Source: Gemmobacter caeni (lineage in GTDB: Bacteria > Pseudomonadota > Alphaproteobacteria > Rhodobacterales > Rhodobacteraceae). Taken from it: DNA of 64,000 nucleotides. Position 1 is the first letter of the stretch; each line of letters starts with the position of its first letter. The position numbers and the translations under genes were made by a program. Positions 46,847 to 57,594 of the stretch are shown here, in pieces. Where the stretch lies: the NCBI RefSeq assembly GCF_003054195.1, contig NZ_QBKP01000001.1:124001-188000 (forward strand), in the 5' to 3' direction. The notes under the pieces were generated by a model. It did not search any database. It was not told the DNA's origin and saw nothing but the letters and a program-made list of their open reading frames with translations.

Positions 46847-49800
46847 TCAGGCCATCAGCAAGACCCGCGCCTCATGTGCCCGCAGGCTGCGCCTGGCCGA
46901 CAGGAACGGGCGATACTGCCCGGCTGCCAGTTCGGGGAACAGCGCCAGAAGTTCATTGCGCTGTGCATCATCCATGCCCGCCAGCGTCATGTCGCCGGGC
47001 TGGAAGCTCTCGCTCCAGGCGCCATCGGCCCGCACGATTTCGTGCCGGTCGAACATCAGGTGAATATAGCTGACCTGCTGCGGCATCGCTCGCGTGACTC
47101 CGGACAGGCCGGTCAGGTGGGTCGCCGCCACCAGAACCTCATGCTCGCCGAACAGCATCTCCGCCCGGTGGCCGGTAAACAGGATGCGGTGCTGCGGGCT
47201 GACCATCATGTCGCGCAGCGGCAGTTCCCCCCCTAGCGCACCGCGCGCGATGCGCACCGGCGCGAAATTGGGATGGGCCTGCAATTCGGCCCCCGAGAGA
47301 TCGCGGCGCCCGATCCAGCGGACCGGCTGATAGCCGTTGTCACGGGTGAGAACCAGATCACCTTCCTCAAGCTGTTCCACCCGAACCTCGCCCCGCTCTG
47401 TCACGATAAGGCTGCCCGGCGTGAAACAGGGTATGACCTTCTCGATATCAGTGAAGGTCATAGTCCCGGTGACATTGCCGTCGGTATCAAGGAACTGGAC
47501 GGTGCCATTTTCGGGATTGGCACTGTCGTAGATGATGTTCGTCAGATCCTTGCCCCAGGCGCTGAGGTCAAGGGTGTCGAAATCATCGCCGCCGTTCCCG
47601 CCATCGACCACCGCGCCGATCCCGGCACCGGCGCCAAGGGTGATCGTATCGCGGTCATCGCCACCGGCAACGGTATCGGCGCCGCCGTCAAGCTGGATGT
47701 TGTCATCCCCGGCGCCACCGTCGAGCAGATCATTGCCCGCGCCGCCGCTGAGCATGTCATTACCCGCGCCGCCGTAAAGCTGATCGTCGCCCGCATCGCC
47801 GGACAGCATGTCATTGCCGATACCGCCGGTCAGCAGGTCATTGTCCAGCCCGCCGAACAGCCGGTCATTGCCGTCGCCGCCATCCAGCGTATCGGCCTCG
47901 CTGCCACCGTAAAGCGTATCGCTGCCACCGCCACCAGACAGGCTGTCGGTGCCGCTGCCGCCGGTCAGCGAGTCGTCGCCCGTGCCGCCATCAAGGACGT
48001 CATTGCCCTCGTCGCCCTGCAACACGTCATTGTCGGCACCGCCCGCCAGCGTGTCATCGCCCAGACCGCCGACCAGTGTATCCTCTCCGGCGTCGCCCAG
48101 CAGCGAATCCGAACCGCCCTCACCATAAAGGGCATCGTCCCCCTCGCCGCCATAGACCGTGTCATTGCCCGCGCCGCCTTCCAGCAGGTCATTCCCGGCA
48201 TCGCCATAAACCTGATCCGCGCCATCGCCTGCACGCACGGTATCGTCGCCAGCGCCCGCCTTGACCACATCGTCGGCATTGCCGAACTGGTTGTCATTGG
48301 CGTCGATCATATCGCCTTCAGGGTCGCCCGTGTAAGACCCGTCGATCAGATCATTGCCCGAGGTGCCCTCGACGATGAAATCGGGCGGGAAAACCTGTGC
48401 GCCATCCACGAACAGATTTTCGATGTTGAAGAACTGGAGCGTTTCACCCGAGGCGTAATGCACCACGCCGTTTTCGGGGTTCAGCAGATCCCAGACGATA
48501 TGGTCGATGTTCGTGACATGAAGCGTATCATTGTCGGTGCCGGTGGTGACTGCCTCGCCACCATCGACATAGTCGCCTGCGCCGCCATAGAAGACGTCGG
48601 CATCCTCCTCGCCCAGCATCGTATCGTTGCCGGTGCCGCCGTAGATCGTGTCATTGCCGTCCGAGCCTTGCAGCAGGTCGTCGCCTTCATCGCCATGAAC
48701 GATGTCATCGCCACCCGAGCCGGTAACGCTGTCGTTGCCCGCACCACCAAAGACAGTGTCGGTGCCATAGCCGCCAAAGACGTGATCGTCGCCAGCGCCG
48801 CCAAAGACCGAGTCGTCATCGGCCCCGCCATAGACAGAATCGTTCCCCGCGCCGCCATAGACCACATCATTCCCGGCATCGCCGCGCAGGAAGTCATCCC
48901 CGTCGCCGGCATCGAGCGAGTCATTGCCCGCATCGCCCTGCATGTAGTCATTGCCGTCGCCGCCCAGAACGGTGTCGTTGCCGTCACCGCCATAGAGGTT
49001 GTCATTGCCGGTGCCACCGATGATGGAATCATGGCCCGCCCCGGCAAATACCTCGTCATTGCCGCTTCCGGCGTCGATGTAGTCATTGCCGGTGCCGCCC
49101 GTGACGAAATCGGCGCCGCCCCCGGTGAAGATCTGGGTATTGCCGGTCGCGGCCGAGGCATTGACGTTGTCGTTCAGGTCAGTGGTGACCAGTTGCTCCA
49201 TCTCGGAAAAGGTGCCTGAAGCACCGCTGCCGAAGGTGAAGCTGCCCGATTCCGTCCCGCTGAAGTTGACGTTGACGCCCGATCCGGCTGCCGTCAGCTC
49301 AAGCCGGTCCAGATCACCGGGATTCTCGCCGCCCACTGCCGTCACGGTGCCCGCATCGCCCGCAATGGTGAACACGTCATTGCCGGTGCCGCCATAAAGC
49401 GTGTCGTTGCCGGTGCCCCCGGCGGTCAGCCCTGCCGTGAGTGTATCATTGCCCGCGCCGCCATAGACCAGATCATCTCCGGCGTCACCGGCCAGGCTGT
49501 CATTGCCGTCGCCCCCATCCAGCGTGTCATTGCCGTCGCCCCCGGCCAGGACGTCATTGCCGGTTTCGCCCAGCACGCTGTCATTGCCCGCGCCGCCCGC
49601 AACCGTATCGTTGCCGGTGCCGCCATAAACCGTATCATTGCCCAGGCCCGCAGCGATCTGGTCATCCCCGCCATAGCCATAGATCGTATCGTTCAGCCCG
49701 TCGGTCCCGTCGATCTGATCGCCGTTCACATCGGTATAGCCGGGATTCATCACATCGTTCCCGGCCGTGCCGTCCACCGGCCCGGCAAAGACGATCCGCT

Positions 49801-52282
49801 CGATCTGGCTGAAGGTCAGCGTACCGCCCGAGGCCAGCGCGATAGTGCCGGATTCGTTGTCGCCGCCCGCATAGGTGATGGTCGAACCCGCCTCGACCAC
49901 CAGCACGTCATTGTCATTGCCGGTTTCGCCGCCAATGATCGTGTCGCCCGCGCCACCCCAGATCGTATCGGCATCCGCGCCGCCGGTCAGCAGGTCATTG
50001 CCCGCCCCGCCATAAAGCACATCATTCCCCGCGCCGCCGTCCAGGGTATCGTTGCCGGTGCCTCCATCGACCGTATCATTGCCCGCCCCCGCGATCAGCG
50101 AGTCATTGCCGTCGCCGCCGCTGACAGAGTCGTTGCCCGCCCCCGCATCAATCGTGTCATTCCCCGCCCCGGCAAGGATTGAATCATTCCCCGCCCCGGT
50201 CGCCACGCTGTCATTGCCGACGCCGCCGTAGACGGTATCGTTGCCTGATCCGAGCGTGATGCTTTCAATCTCGCCAAACCCGGCGTTACCGCCGGTTGAG
50301 GACAGCGTGCCCGCTTCGGCCCCCGTGAAGGTCAGCGTCACATTGGTGGTCAGCGCCGAGGCGTCGATGCTGTCGCCCGTGGTTTCAGAGGTCTCGCCGC
50401 CGAGGATCGTGTCATTGCCATAGCTGCCCGAGAGGACGAACTTGTCATCCCCCGCGCCACCGCTTTGCACATCCGCGCCGCCGCCGCCGGTGATCGTGTC
50501 ATTGCCGGTGCCGCCATAAAGGCTTTCGGCCCCGGAGCCGCCGGTGATGCTGTCATTGCCCGCCCCGCCGTCGAGCAGGTGCCCGGTCGTGCTGGAGGCG
50601 GCGTTGATCGTGTCGTTGCCGCTGCCCCCATAGACGTTCTCGATCTCCGAGAAGGTGGTGGAGCCGCCGGTATAGGTTGCGGTGCCATTCTCGTTGCCCG
50701 AGAAGGTCACGTTGATGCCGGTGGAGATAAGGCTGCCGTCCAGCGCGTCGCCAGTCGTCTCGCCGGTTTCGCCGCCCACCACGGTGTCCGACTCGCCGGT
50801 GCCGCCATTTGTCAGGTAGAAGCGGTCATCCCCGGCCCCGCCCGACAGGCTGTCATTGCCAAGGCCGCCATTCAGCGTGTCATTCCCCGCATCGCCGAAC
50901 AACGTGTCATTCCCGGCATCGCCCAGCAGCGAGTCATTGCCGTCGTCGCCGTGGATCAGATCGTTTCCGGCCCCGCCGGAAATCGTGTCCGCGCCCTCGT
51001 CGCCATACAGCCGGTCCGCCCCGTTGCCGCCGGAGATCGAGTCATTGCCACTGCCGCCATAGACAATGTCATTTCCCTCGCCGGACGTGACAGTATCATT
51101 ACCTGCCCCCGCATAGACAAGGTCGGCGTTGCCGGTCGTGCCCTGCACACCCAGACCGTCATTGTTGTCGATCCGGTCGCCATCCGGGTCGCCGGTATAG
51201 TTCGTGTCGATCACGTCATTGCCCGACGTGCCCGAAACGATGCCATCCTTCGTCACCGAGGTCGAGGTATGGATGGTGACGAAGCCAACATCGGTATTCC
51301 CCAACCCGTCGGAAACGGTATAGGAAAACGGTTCATTCCCGGTCGTCCCGTTCGAGAAAATGGTGATCGTGCCATCCGCGTTCAGCCGGACCTGCTGGCC
51401 TGACGGCAGGGTGATCGTCTGCCCCGCCACGACATTCTGGCCATTGATCTTGGTGATGGTCAGGTTCGAGCCGGAGGGATGTTCGTCGTTCGCCAGAATG
51501 TCGAAGCTGCGCGACGAATTGGTCAGCAAGTTGACCGTATCATCATTGGCCAGCGTATAGGTCTGCACGCTGTCGCCCATGATGAGCAGGTTGGAATCGT
51601 AGACCGCGTCGCCGCCATCCGCGATGCCGATCTTGATCGTGTTCACCTGCCCCGCATTTACCGGCGCCTTGATCGACAGCACATAGGTCAGGCCGTCCAT
51701 CTCGGTGTTATACTGATCGGAAGTATTGTCGCGATAAAGGTTCTTGTTGAAGCCAGAGTTCACCGTGTCGATGGCCACATTGCCCGAGGTCGAGACACTG
51801 ATCGGGGCAAAAACCCCGTTGACCCAGACGCCGAAGGCATCGTTGACGCCTTGGTTGATGTATTCCGGGTATTCCTCCGAGGCGAACACGAACTGCATCG
51901 TGATCATGTCACCGTCAGGCACGAAGCTGGCCTGAAGGATCGCGCCGTCATAGGTATTGACCCCGGACACCGCATTGAGCTGCGCGTCGCCGTCCACACC
52001 GCCGGCCATGTCGGTGCCGGTGTTGGTATTGACGTTGGTGTTCGTCGTCCCCGAGCTGTTGGTGAAATCCGCCGCATTGCCGGTTGACAGGATCACCCCG
52101 GTGTCCGTGGGCGAAACCCCCGCAATCGTGGTCAGCGCGCCGGTATAGGTCGCCGAGGAAGCCGCCGCCCCGCTGTAGGTCGCCGTACCGCTGACAAGCT
52201 GGACGCCATTCCCGAAGATGGCATTGAACATCTGTTCCGCAGTTGCGGCGGTATTGATCGAAAGTTCGGTTGCAACCGGCAT
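46847..52282 (-). CDS. giant RTX protein with anchor-L-like and Hint domains (1811 aa)
   Basis: Residues about 15-235 match a 'choice-of-anchor L' type beta domain ([29 protein letters not shown]). A cadherin/Ig-like domain follows (about 240-345, [20 protein letters not shown]). Residues about 365-1590 carry many GGxGxDxUx calcium-binding nonapeptide repeats in several blocks. A Hint (Hedgehog/intein) domain begins at Cys1619 ([20 protein letters not shown]) and runs to the end. No Sec signal is visible; RTX proteins are usually exported by type I secretion, but no such transporter is in the window. Likely a calcium-stabilised cell-surface or secreted protein; the Hint domain may cleave itself at Cys1619. 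Confidence 0.9.
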   Translation of the reverse strand: MPVATELSINTAATAEQMFNAIFGNGVQLVSGTATYSGAAASSATYTGALTTIAGVSPTDTGVILSTGNAADFTNSSGTTNTNVNTNTGTDMAGGVDGDAQLNAVSGVNTYDGAILQASFVPDGDMITMQFVFASEEYPEYINQGVNDAFGVWVNGVFAPISVSTSGNVAIDTVNSGFNKNLYRDNTSDQYNTEMDGLTYVLSIKAPVNAGQVNTIKIGIADGGDAVYDSNLLIMGDSVQTYTLANDDTVNLLTNSSRSFDILANDEHPSGSNLTITKINGQNVVAGQTITLPSGQQVRLNADGTITIFSNGTTGNEPFSYTVSDGLGNTDVGFVTIHTSTSVTKDGIVSGTSGNDVIDTNYTGDPDGDRIDNNDGLGVQGTTGNADLVYAGAGNDTVTSGEGNDIVYGGSGNDSISGGNGADRLYGDEGADTISGGAGNDLIHGDDGNDSLLGDAGNDTLFGDAGNDTLNGGLGNDSLSGGAGDDRFYLTNGGTGESDTVVGGETGETTGDALDGSLISTGINVTFSGNENGTATYTGGSTTFSEIENVYGGSGNDTINAASSTTGHLLDGGAGNDSITGGSGAESLYGGTGNDTITGGGGADVQSGGAGDDKFVLSGSYGNDTILGGETSETTGDSIDASALTTNVTLTFTGAEAGTLSSTGGNAGFGEIESITLGSGNDTVYGGVGNDSVATGAGNDSILAGAGNDTIDAGAGNDSVSGGDGNDSLIAGAGNDTVDGGTGNDTLDGGAGNDVLYGGAGNDLLTGGADADTIWGGAGDTIIGGETGNDNDVLVVEAGSTITYAGGDNESGTIALASGGTLTFSQIERIVFAGPVDGTAGNDVMNPGYTDVNGDQIDGTDGLNDTIYGYGGDDQIAAGLGNDTVYGGTGNDTVAGGAGNDSVLGETGNDVLAGGDGNDTLDGGDGNDSLAGDAGDDLVYGGAGNDTLTAGLTAGGTGNDTLYGGTGNDVFTIAGDAGTVTAVGGENPGDLDRLELTAAGSGVNVNFSGTESGSFTFGSGASGTFSEMEQLVTTDLNDNVNASAATGNTQIFTGGGADFVTGGTGNDYIDAGSGNDEVFAGAGHDSIIGGTGNDNLYGGDGNDTVLGGDGNDYMQGDAGNDSLDAGDGDDFLRGDAGNDVVYGGAGNDSVYGGADDDSVFGGAGDDHVFGGYGTDTVFGGAGNDSVTGSGGDDIVHGDEGDDLLQGSDGNDTIYGGTGNDTMLGEEDADVFYGGAGDYVDGGEAVTTGTDNDTLHVTNIDHIVWDLLNPENGVVHYASGETLQFFNIENLFVDGAQVFPPDFIVEGTSGNDLIDGSYTGDPEGDMIDANDNQFGNADDVVKAGAGDDTVRAGDGADQVYGDAGNDLLEGGAGNDTVYGGEGDDALYGEGGSDSLLGDAGEDTLVGGLGDDTLAGGADNDVLQGDEGNDVLDGGTGDDSLTGGSGTDSLSGGGGSDTLYGGSEADTLDGGDGNDRLFGGLDNDLLTGGIGNDMLSGDAGDDQLYGGAGNDMLSGGAGNDLLDGGAGDDNIQLDGGADTVAGGDDRDTITLGAGAGIGAVVDGGNGGDDFDTLDLSAWGKDLTNIIYDSANPENGTVQFLDTDGNVTGTMTFTDIEKVIPCFTPGSLIVTERGEVRVEQLEEGDLVLTRDNGYQPVRWIGRRDLSGAELQAHPNFAPVRIARGALGGELPLRDMMVSPQHRILFTGHRAEMLFGEHEVLVAATHLTGLSGVTRAMPQQVSYIHLMFDRHEIVRADGAWSESFQPGDMTLAGMDDAQRNELLALFPELAAGQYRPFLSARRSLRAHEARVLLMA
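47640..51200 (-). repeat. RTX nonapeptide repeat tract (long)
   Basis: A 27-base periodic tract encoding repeated GGxGND segments, visible on the forward strand as recurring GTCATTGCC and CCGCC units. Blocks are separated by non-repeat spacers with SEIENV-type sequence. Boundaries are approximate. Such tracts are prone to length change. Confidence 0.85.
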
Positions 52283-52670
52283 GGCGTCACTCGTTCACGG
52301 TTTGAGGGAGGGAAGGCGGAAAAGAAACGGCGGCAAGCGGGCATGTTCCGGCACCCCGCCAAAGCGGCGGGCGGTTCGGGAACAAAGGCAATCCGGGGCT
52401 TGCGTGACCCATTATCCGATCCATTTCTAAATTCATGTCCGCCCCCATCCGCCCCTGCGGGCAGACGACAGGCTGGTACAGGATCGGCTTAGGCGCCGAT
52501 CATGGCTGAATAGTGGTTCTGGATGGACAGATTATTGACTTCGTGCCCTTTGGAGGCACCGAATACGGCAAAATAAAGACACTGTGTTTAAAAATAAAAT
52601 CAATAAGTTGCCGCGCGATCTTCGTTTCCCTTGCGGAAACTGCCTGTGTATCTTTTTTCAAGACCTGAAA
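52283..52670. other. gene-free region upstream of the long RTX gene
   Basis: About 390 bases without a supported gene. The part nearest 52560-52660 is AT-rich compared with the rest of the window (TAAAAATAAAATCAATAAG), and probably holds the promoter of the long RTX gene. No clear -35/-10 pair could be fixed. The rest is GC-rich untranslated leader with no recognisable motif. Confidence 0.5.
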
Positions 52671-52699
52671 GCAAAAAGGAGCCCGGAAGGGCTCCTTTT
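52671..52699 (-). terminator. strong rho-independent terminator of the short RTX gene
   Basis: Arms AAAAGGAGCCC and GGGCTCCTTTT pair perfectly around a four-base loop, with a run of Ts on the reverse strand, 27 bases after the stop codon. It separates transcription of the two RTX genes. Confidence 0.9.
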
Positions 52700-52725
52700 C
52701 TGAAGGTATGCGCTGGCCGCGCCGG

Positions 52726-55596
52726 TCACTTCACCAGCAGGCGCGCCTCGTGCTTTTTCAGCGTGCGCCGCGCCGCGCCGTAAGCCTCGCGGCCGACATC
52801 GGATTTCAGCTCGGGGAAGAGCTCGTAAATCTCGTTGCGCTGCGCATTGCCCATGCCGTTGAGCGTATAGTCGCCCGGCTGGAAGCTTTCGGTCCAGGCA
52901 CCATTCGACAGAACGACCTCGTGGCGGTCGAACATGAAGTGGATATAGGTCGTCCCCATGCTGTCCACCTCGTGCACCCCGCGCCCGGCGACCAGATGCT
53001 TGGCGGCCACCAGAACCTCGTGCTCGTCGAAGTAAAGCGCGGTACGGTCGTTGGCCACCAGAACACGGTGGTTCGGGCTGACCATCATGTCGCGCTCCGG
53101 CAGGCCGTTGCCGAGGCTGCCCTTGCGGATCAGGATCGGCTTCAGATGCGGGTTCAGCGACAGGTCGGTCCAGTTCAGCGCCTTCTGGCCCACCCAGCGG
53201 ATCTGCTGGATGCCGTTGTCGCGGGTGATGACCCGGTCACCGGCTTTCAGCTCTTCCACCGGCACCTCGCCACGCGGGGTCGCGATCAGTGTGCCGGGGG
53301 TGAAGCAGGGGATGACATTCTCGATATTCGTGAAGGTCATCGTCCCGGTGACATTGCCATCGGCATCAAGGAAATCGACGGTGCCGTTTTCCGGGTTGTC
53401 GGCGGCATAATGCACCACCAGCGGACCGGCGCTGCGCAGGTCGAGCGTGTCGTAATCGTCACCCCCCTCGCCGCCGTCGATCACATCGCCGATCCCGTCA
53501 TTGGCCGAGCCGATGACGAAGGTGTCGCGATCATCGCCACCCGACAGGCTGTCTGCCCCCTCGCCGCCGAGGATCGTGTCATTGCCCTCGTCGCCGTAGA
53601 TGGTGTCCTGATCAATGCCGCCGTCCAGCATGTCATTGCCGACACCGCCATAGAGGACATCATTGTCGTCCATCCCGAAGATGGTGTCGTTGCCCAGACC
53701 GCCATAGATCGTGTCCATGCCATTGTCGGGGCGCAGATCGGTCGCATCGGGAATGTTCAGCTCGTCCGGGTAGGACGGATCAAGGCCGCCATAGGCAAGG
53801 TCATCGCCATGGCCAAGGTGGATCAGGTCGGACCCTTCGCCGCCGATAACGGTATCATCGTCGCGGCCGCCATAGATCGTGTCGGCGTCGATGCCACCGT
53901 CGATCAGGTCGTTCTCGTCACCGCCGTAGATCAGATCGGCATCATCGCCGGTCCGGATCGTATCATTGCCATCGCCACCATAGACGGTGTCCATGTCGTT
54001 GAACGGATTGGCGTCATCCGGGTAAAGCCCCGGATAGCCCATATCCGGGCGCGGAATGCCGGTGGCAGAAGTGTCGATCAGGTCATTGCCCTGGCCGCCG
54101 CGCACGATATCGCGGCCATTGCCGCCATAGATCGTGTCATCGCCATCCCAGCCCACGATCGAGTCATCGCCCGGCCCGCCATAAACCAGATCATTGCCCG
54201 CTCCGGCAAAGACCGTGTCATCGCCCAGACCGGAATAGACGGTGTCATCACCTTCGCCCGCGCGCACGCGGTCATCATTCGGGTCGTCGCCCGGAATGAT
54301 CGCGTCATTGGCGTCGATGCGGTCGCCATCCGGGTCGCCGGTATAGCTGGTGTCGATCAGGTCATTCCCGGCCGTGCCATCGACCCAGCCGTCGCGCGGC
54401 GGCGGGGCCACCGTGACGGTCACCGTGGCGGTGTCGGTCAGGCCATCGGGATCGGTGATGGTGTATTCGAAGGTCGCATCACCCGAGAAGCCCGCGTTGG
54501 GGGTGAAGGTGATCGTGCCATCGGCATTCACCGTCACCGTACCATCCGGCGAGGTTCCTGCCGAAACCACCGACAGCGGATCATTGTCGACATCGGTGTC
54601 ATTCGCCAGAACGGCGATGACCACCGGCGTACCCGCATCGGTGTTGGCGTGATCGTTCACCGCATCCGGCGCGTCGTTCACCGGGTTCACCGTCACCGTC
54701 ACGGTGGAGGTTGCGGTATTCCCGTCGGGATCGCGGATTTCGTAGGTGATGGTATCCGTGCCGTTGAAATCGGCGTTCGGCACATAATGCAGCGTGCCGT
54801 CGGGATTGACCGTGACCGTGCCGTTCGTCGCCGAGCCGGTCGTCACCGTCAGGGTCTGGCCCTGCGGATCGGTGTCATTGGTCAGCACGTCGATATCGAC
54901 GGGCACATCCTCGTCGGTTTCGGCGGTGTCGGGATTGGCAACCGGGTCCTGCGACTGGTTGTCGACGGTATCGGAGATCGAGAAATACTCGACCGAACCC
55001 GCAAAATGCTGATCAATGTTGTTCAGCATGTTGGGGTTGGAATGCGCCTGCCCCGCGCCGATCATCCAGGGCTGGTCAATGCCCTCGCTGCTCTGGTCCA
55101 TGGTCAGGCCGGGCGGAACCGCATCGTCAAAGCTGGTGCCCTGGGTGAAGTTTTCCAGATCCAGATGACCGCCGTTGGCCGCATCCCAGGAATAGGTCAG
55201 CTTGATCTCGTCGCCCGGCGCCGAGAAACCCGGCCCGGTGGTGAACACGGTCGAGCTGGTATCCGTTTCATGCGTGATGACGATGCTGCCATCGTCCAGC
55301 AGCTCCACCCTGTATCCACCGGGGGTTTCGCCGACGCTGTCGCGCGACAGGATGGTCTGGGTGCCCGAAACCGGATTTTCCGACGAGGAAAACTGGATTT
55401 CCAGCGTCCCGCGATCCAGCTGGAAGGCCGGGTTCGGATAGATCTTCACCAGATCATTGTCGCCGTCCAGAACAGCGCGTGTGCCGTCAGAAGTGGCTCC
55501 GTTCAGGTAAATCCCGTCCTGCGCCCCGTTGTCGAGAGCCGAGTCGCGGGCGTGGGTGTCCGTATCCTCGAAATTGTAGAGCGCGAAAACCGGCAT
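52726..55596 (-). CDS. RTX protein with LamG-like and Hint domains (956 aa)
   Basis: Residues about 1-210 resemble a concanavalin/LamG-type sugar-binding domain (GTLEIQFSSSENPVSGTQTI, LTYSWDAANGGHLDL). Two cadherin/Ig-like repeats follow (about 215-390, each with VLANDTD or VLTNDTD). RTX calcium repeats occupy about 410-740, and a Hint domain starts at Cys764 (CFTPGTLIATPRGEVPVEEL). The last 198 residues align without gaps to those of the neighbouring 1811-residue protein. No Sec signal; export by type I secretion is expected. GGGGAAAAG lies before the ATG. The two proteins are likely paralogues in C-terminal module only. Confidence 0.9.
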   Translation of the reverse strand: MPVFALYNFEDTDTHARDSALDNGAQDGIYLNGATSDGTRAVLDGDNDLVKIYPNPAFQLDRGTLEIQFSSSENPVSGTQTILSRDSVGETPGGYRVELLDDGSIVITHETDTSSTVFTTGPGFSAPGDEIKLTYSWDAANGGHLDLENFTQGTSFDDAVPPGLTMDQSSEGIDQPWMIGAGQAHSNPNMLNNIDQHFAGSVEYFSISDTVDNQSQDPVANPDTAETDEDVPVDIDVLTNDTDPQGQTLTVTTGSATNGTVTVNPDGTLHYVPNADFNGTDTITYEIRDPDGNTATSTVTVTVNPVNDAPDAVNDHANTDAGTPVVIAVLANDTDVDNDPLSVVSAGTSPDGTVTVNADGTITFTPNAGFSGDATFEYTITDPDGLTDTATVTVTVAPPPRDGWVDGTAGNDLIDTSYTGDPDGDRIDANDAIIPGDDPNDDRVRAGEGDDTVYSGLGDDTVFAGAGNDLVYGGPGDDSIVGWDGDDTIYGGNGRDIVRGGQGNDLIDTSATGIPRPDMGYPGLYPDDANPFNDMDTVYGGDGNDTIRTGDDADLIYGGDENDLIDGGIDADTIYGGRDDDTVIGGEGSDLIHLGHGDDLAYGGLDPSYPDELNIPDATDLRPDNGMDTIYGGLGNDTIFGMDDNDVLYGGVGNDMLDGGIDQDTIYGDEGNDTILGGEGADSLSGGDDRDTFVIGSANDGIGDVIDGGEGGDDYDTLDLRSAGPLVVHYAADNPENGTVDFLDADGNVTGTMTFTNIENVIPCFTPGTLIATPRGEVPVEELKAGDRVITRDNGIQQIRWVGQKALNWTDLSLNPHLKPILIRKGSLGNGLPERDMMVSPNHRVLVANDRTALYFDEHEVLVAAKHLVAGRGVHEVDSMGTTYIHFMFDRHEVVLSNGAWTESFQPGDYTLNGMGNAQRNEIYELFPELKSDVGREAYGAARRTLKKHEARLLVK
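53510..54360 (-). repeat. RTX nonapeptide repeat tract (short)
   Basis: Periodic segment encoding GGxGxD calcium-binding repeats, recurring on the forward strand as ATCATTGCC and CCGCCATAGAT-like units. Repeats are more divergent than in the long RTX gene. Boundaries are approximate. Confidence 0.8.
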
Positions 55597-56473
55597 CGTC
55601 TTTTCCCCGTTTCAGCGCGGCCCGTACGGCCCCGCCCGATCAAATGGACCCTTGCGGGCATGTGACCGGCACAAACCACGAGGGCGTGCCGGGAAGCCAA
55701 CCGTTCAGAGTTCGGAGAAGAAAAAGTGCCTGAAATCCGGCATCACGAAGCGGCGCGTAAAATACGCGCACAGCAAAATGATTGTACGAAGCCTGGCAGC
55801 TCTTTTCACAACTCCTGCGTCAACTGACGCGCACCCTTTACGGCCGCCCCCACGGCCAATGTCCTTCCCAGAAAGACATCCTATGGATACCTCTTGTTCG
55901 GCGTGTCGAAAAGTAAATTCTCCACATTTTCGCCGCTTAGCGCGCATTCCGGACACGTCACCGCCCAGTCTTCACCATATTTTTGCCCGATTTGACGCTG
56001 GATTGTTCGCGCGGTGGACGCAGTTCAGGCGCTGTCAGGGATACGAAAATGCGCGTCTTTATTGGGACTTTTCGTCACATCCCGACGCATCCTCTGGTCG
56101 GCTCCGCACAGGACTGTTCCCACGGCGGAAACAGTGGCTCCGTCTTACTTTACGGTAACCAGGGCCCGAGTTTTGCCATGATGTTTAACCTTCCGTTCAC
56201 TCCGAAGAACCAATCCGGCGCTCTGACAGGGATAGGACAGGCTCGGGAGACGGCCCGAAAAGCCGAAATCCGAATCACACGCAGAATCACGGCGAAAAGA
56301 AGGCAGGATCGGAGCGGGGTATGCCCGCCGCAAAACCTGTGCGGGAATCCGCCCGGACGGGCGACCGTGCAGCGGCGATTTTCGCCACCTCGCGCGGCGC
56401 AGGTCAGAGGGCCTGGAACTTTCGCTGTCGGGTCGTCCGGGGCGCGGCGCCGTTGCGGCAGGCCGGTCCCGAT
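55597..56473. other. 877-base gene-free region
   Basis: No frame here has convincing composition, ribosome binding site and domain. The open frames that exist run into the tRNA or lack coding character. Base composition is mixed, with AT-richer patches near 55735-55800 and 55900-56000 that may include the promoter of the short RTX gene. No structured RNA was recognised. Confidence 0.5.
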
Positions 56474-56557
56474 TGGTGCGGGCGGTGGGACTCGAACCCA
56501 CACACCTTGCGGTAAGGGTGTTTGAGACCCTCGCGTCTACCATTCCGCCACACCCGC
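56474..56557 (-). tRNA. tRNA-Leu (anticodon CAA)
   Basis: Read on the reverse strand, a seven-base acceptor stem GCGGGTG pairs with CGCCCGC, the anticodon stem AGGGT/ACCCT encloses loop CTCAAAC with anticodon CAA, and a T-arm GTGGGTTCGAGTCCCAC is present. The long variable arm is typical of leucine tRNA. The CCA end is encoded (56474-56476). A good promoter lies just upstream. Confidence 0.96.
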
Positions 56558-56567
56558 ATCGCCAACC

Positions 56568-56596
56568 GATCTATGGGGCGGCGACGGGGCTGTCAA
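56568..56596 (-). promoter_or_regulatory. sigma-70-type promoter of tRNA-Leu
   Basis: Reverse-strand -35 TTGACA (56596-56591) and -10 TAGATC (56573-56568) with 17 bases between, the optimal spacing. The expected start site is a few bases before the tRNA 5' end at 56557. Confidence 0.7.
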
Positions 56597-56614
56597 GCGC
56601 GGCCGCGTGCTGTG

Positions 56615-57463
56615 TCAAAGCTGCCGGGCAGCGAAGGTGTCGCATTGCCCCATGTCGCCCGAGCGATAGCCGCGCAGGAACCAGCGTGACCGCTGTTCAG
56701 AGGTGCCATGGGTGAAGGTATGCGGCATCGGGCGGCGCCCCGCATTGCGTTGCAGCGTGTCGTCGCCAATCTGCCGGGCGGCGTTCACCGCCTCCTCGAT
56801 ATCACCTTCCTCCAGCGTGCCGAACCGCGCATCGGCCTCGCGCGCCCAGATGCCGGAAAGGCAATCGGCCTGAAGCTCGATCCGAACCGAGATCGCGTTG
56901 CTTTCAGCCTGGCTGGATTGCGCCCGCACCTGATTGGCGCGGTTCAGGATGCCGATTTCGTTCTGCACATGGTGCGCGACCTCATGCGCCACCACATAGG
57001 CCGCAGCGAAATCGCCACCCGCGCCCAGTTGCTGCGACATGGTAGTGAAGAAATCGGTATCCAAATAGACCTTGCGGTCGGTCGGGCAGTAAAACGGGCC
57101 GGTCGCGCCGCTGGCATCGCCGCAGGGCGAAGGCGTCACGCCCTTGAACAGCACCAGCACCGGCGGACGATATTCCTTGCCCACCTGTTCGGGAAAAACG
57201 TGGCCCCAGACCTCCTCGGTATCGGCCAGCGTGACCGAGACGAACTCGCCCGCCGCCTTGTCAGCGGGGCTGAGATCGGCCTGCGTGGTCTGGCTCTGCG
57301 GCGCCGAGCCTGCGCCCTCCAGCAGCGGGGTGACATCGATGCCAAGGAAATAGCCGATCAGCAGAACGGCGATCACGCCGACACCGCCCATGGCCCCGCC
57401 GGCGCTGCGCATGCCGCGACGATCCTCGATGTTGCGGCTGCCGCGCCGACCTTTCCATTCCAT
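56615..57463 (-). CDS. neutral zinc metallopeptidase (YpfJ family)
   Basis: A 282-residue membrane-anchored metallopeptidase: a hydrophobic segment near residues 25-45 (GGVGVIAVLLIGYFLGI), then an extracytoplasmic domain with FYCPTDRKVYLDTDFF and the zinc motif HEVAHHVQNEIG. The end RRPMPHTFTHGTSEQRSRWF is characteristic of this family (PF04228-type). Its physiological substrate is unknown. It is the gene immediately upstream of tRNA-Leu on the same strand. Confidence 0.92.
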   Translation of the reverse strand: MEWKGRRGSRNIEDRRGMRSAGGAMGGVGVIAVLLIGYFLGIDVTPLLEGAGSAPQSQTTQADLSPADKAAGEFVSVTLADTEEVWGHVFPEQVGKEYRPPVLVLFKGVTPSPCGDASGATGPFYCPTDRKVYLDTDFFTTMSQQLGAGGDFAAAYVVAHEVAHHVQNEIGILNRANQVRAQSSQAESNAISVRIELQADCLSGIWAREADARFGTLEEGDIEEAVNAARQIGDDTLQRNAGRRPMPHTFTHGTSEQRSRWFLRGYRSGDMGQCDTFAARQL

Positions 57464-57594
57464 GTGAAACTCCCTGCCCCGTTACGCCTGCGACCCTCAG
57501 GCGCAGATTACCCCGATGCCGCCGCATCGCAAGCGGCTTGACCTCGCCCCTCCGGCGTGATGAACCCCAACGGACAACAGGCGGGGCGGTTCCG

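Noticed and set aside
47273-49219. 648-codon forward open frame opposite the long RTX gene
   Set aside because: It mirrors the repeated calcium-binding segments of the reverse-strand gene; composition is I/A/V-rich periodic antisense with no domain or ribosome binding site.
47640-51200. Regularly spaced similar units that could look like a CRISPR array
   Set aside because: The units have a 27-base period in frame with a long protein and are not identical; they encode RTX nonapeptides.
52708-55665. 985-codon forward open frame opposite the short RTX gene
   Set aside because: Antisense shadow created by GC-rich codon bias; the reverse frame has clear LamG-like, RTX and Hint domains.
55983-56525. 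180-codon forward frame ending within the tRNA-Leu locus
   Set aside because: It reads through the complement of the tRNA and has no start signal or domain.
55597-56557. Possible integrative element at tRNA-Leu
   Set aside because: No integrase gene and no duplicated tRNA 3' end were seen in the gap.
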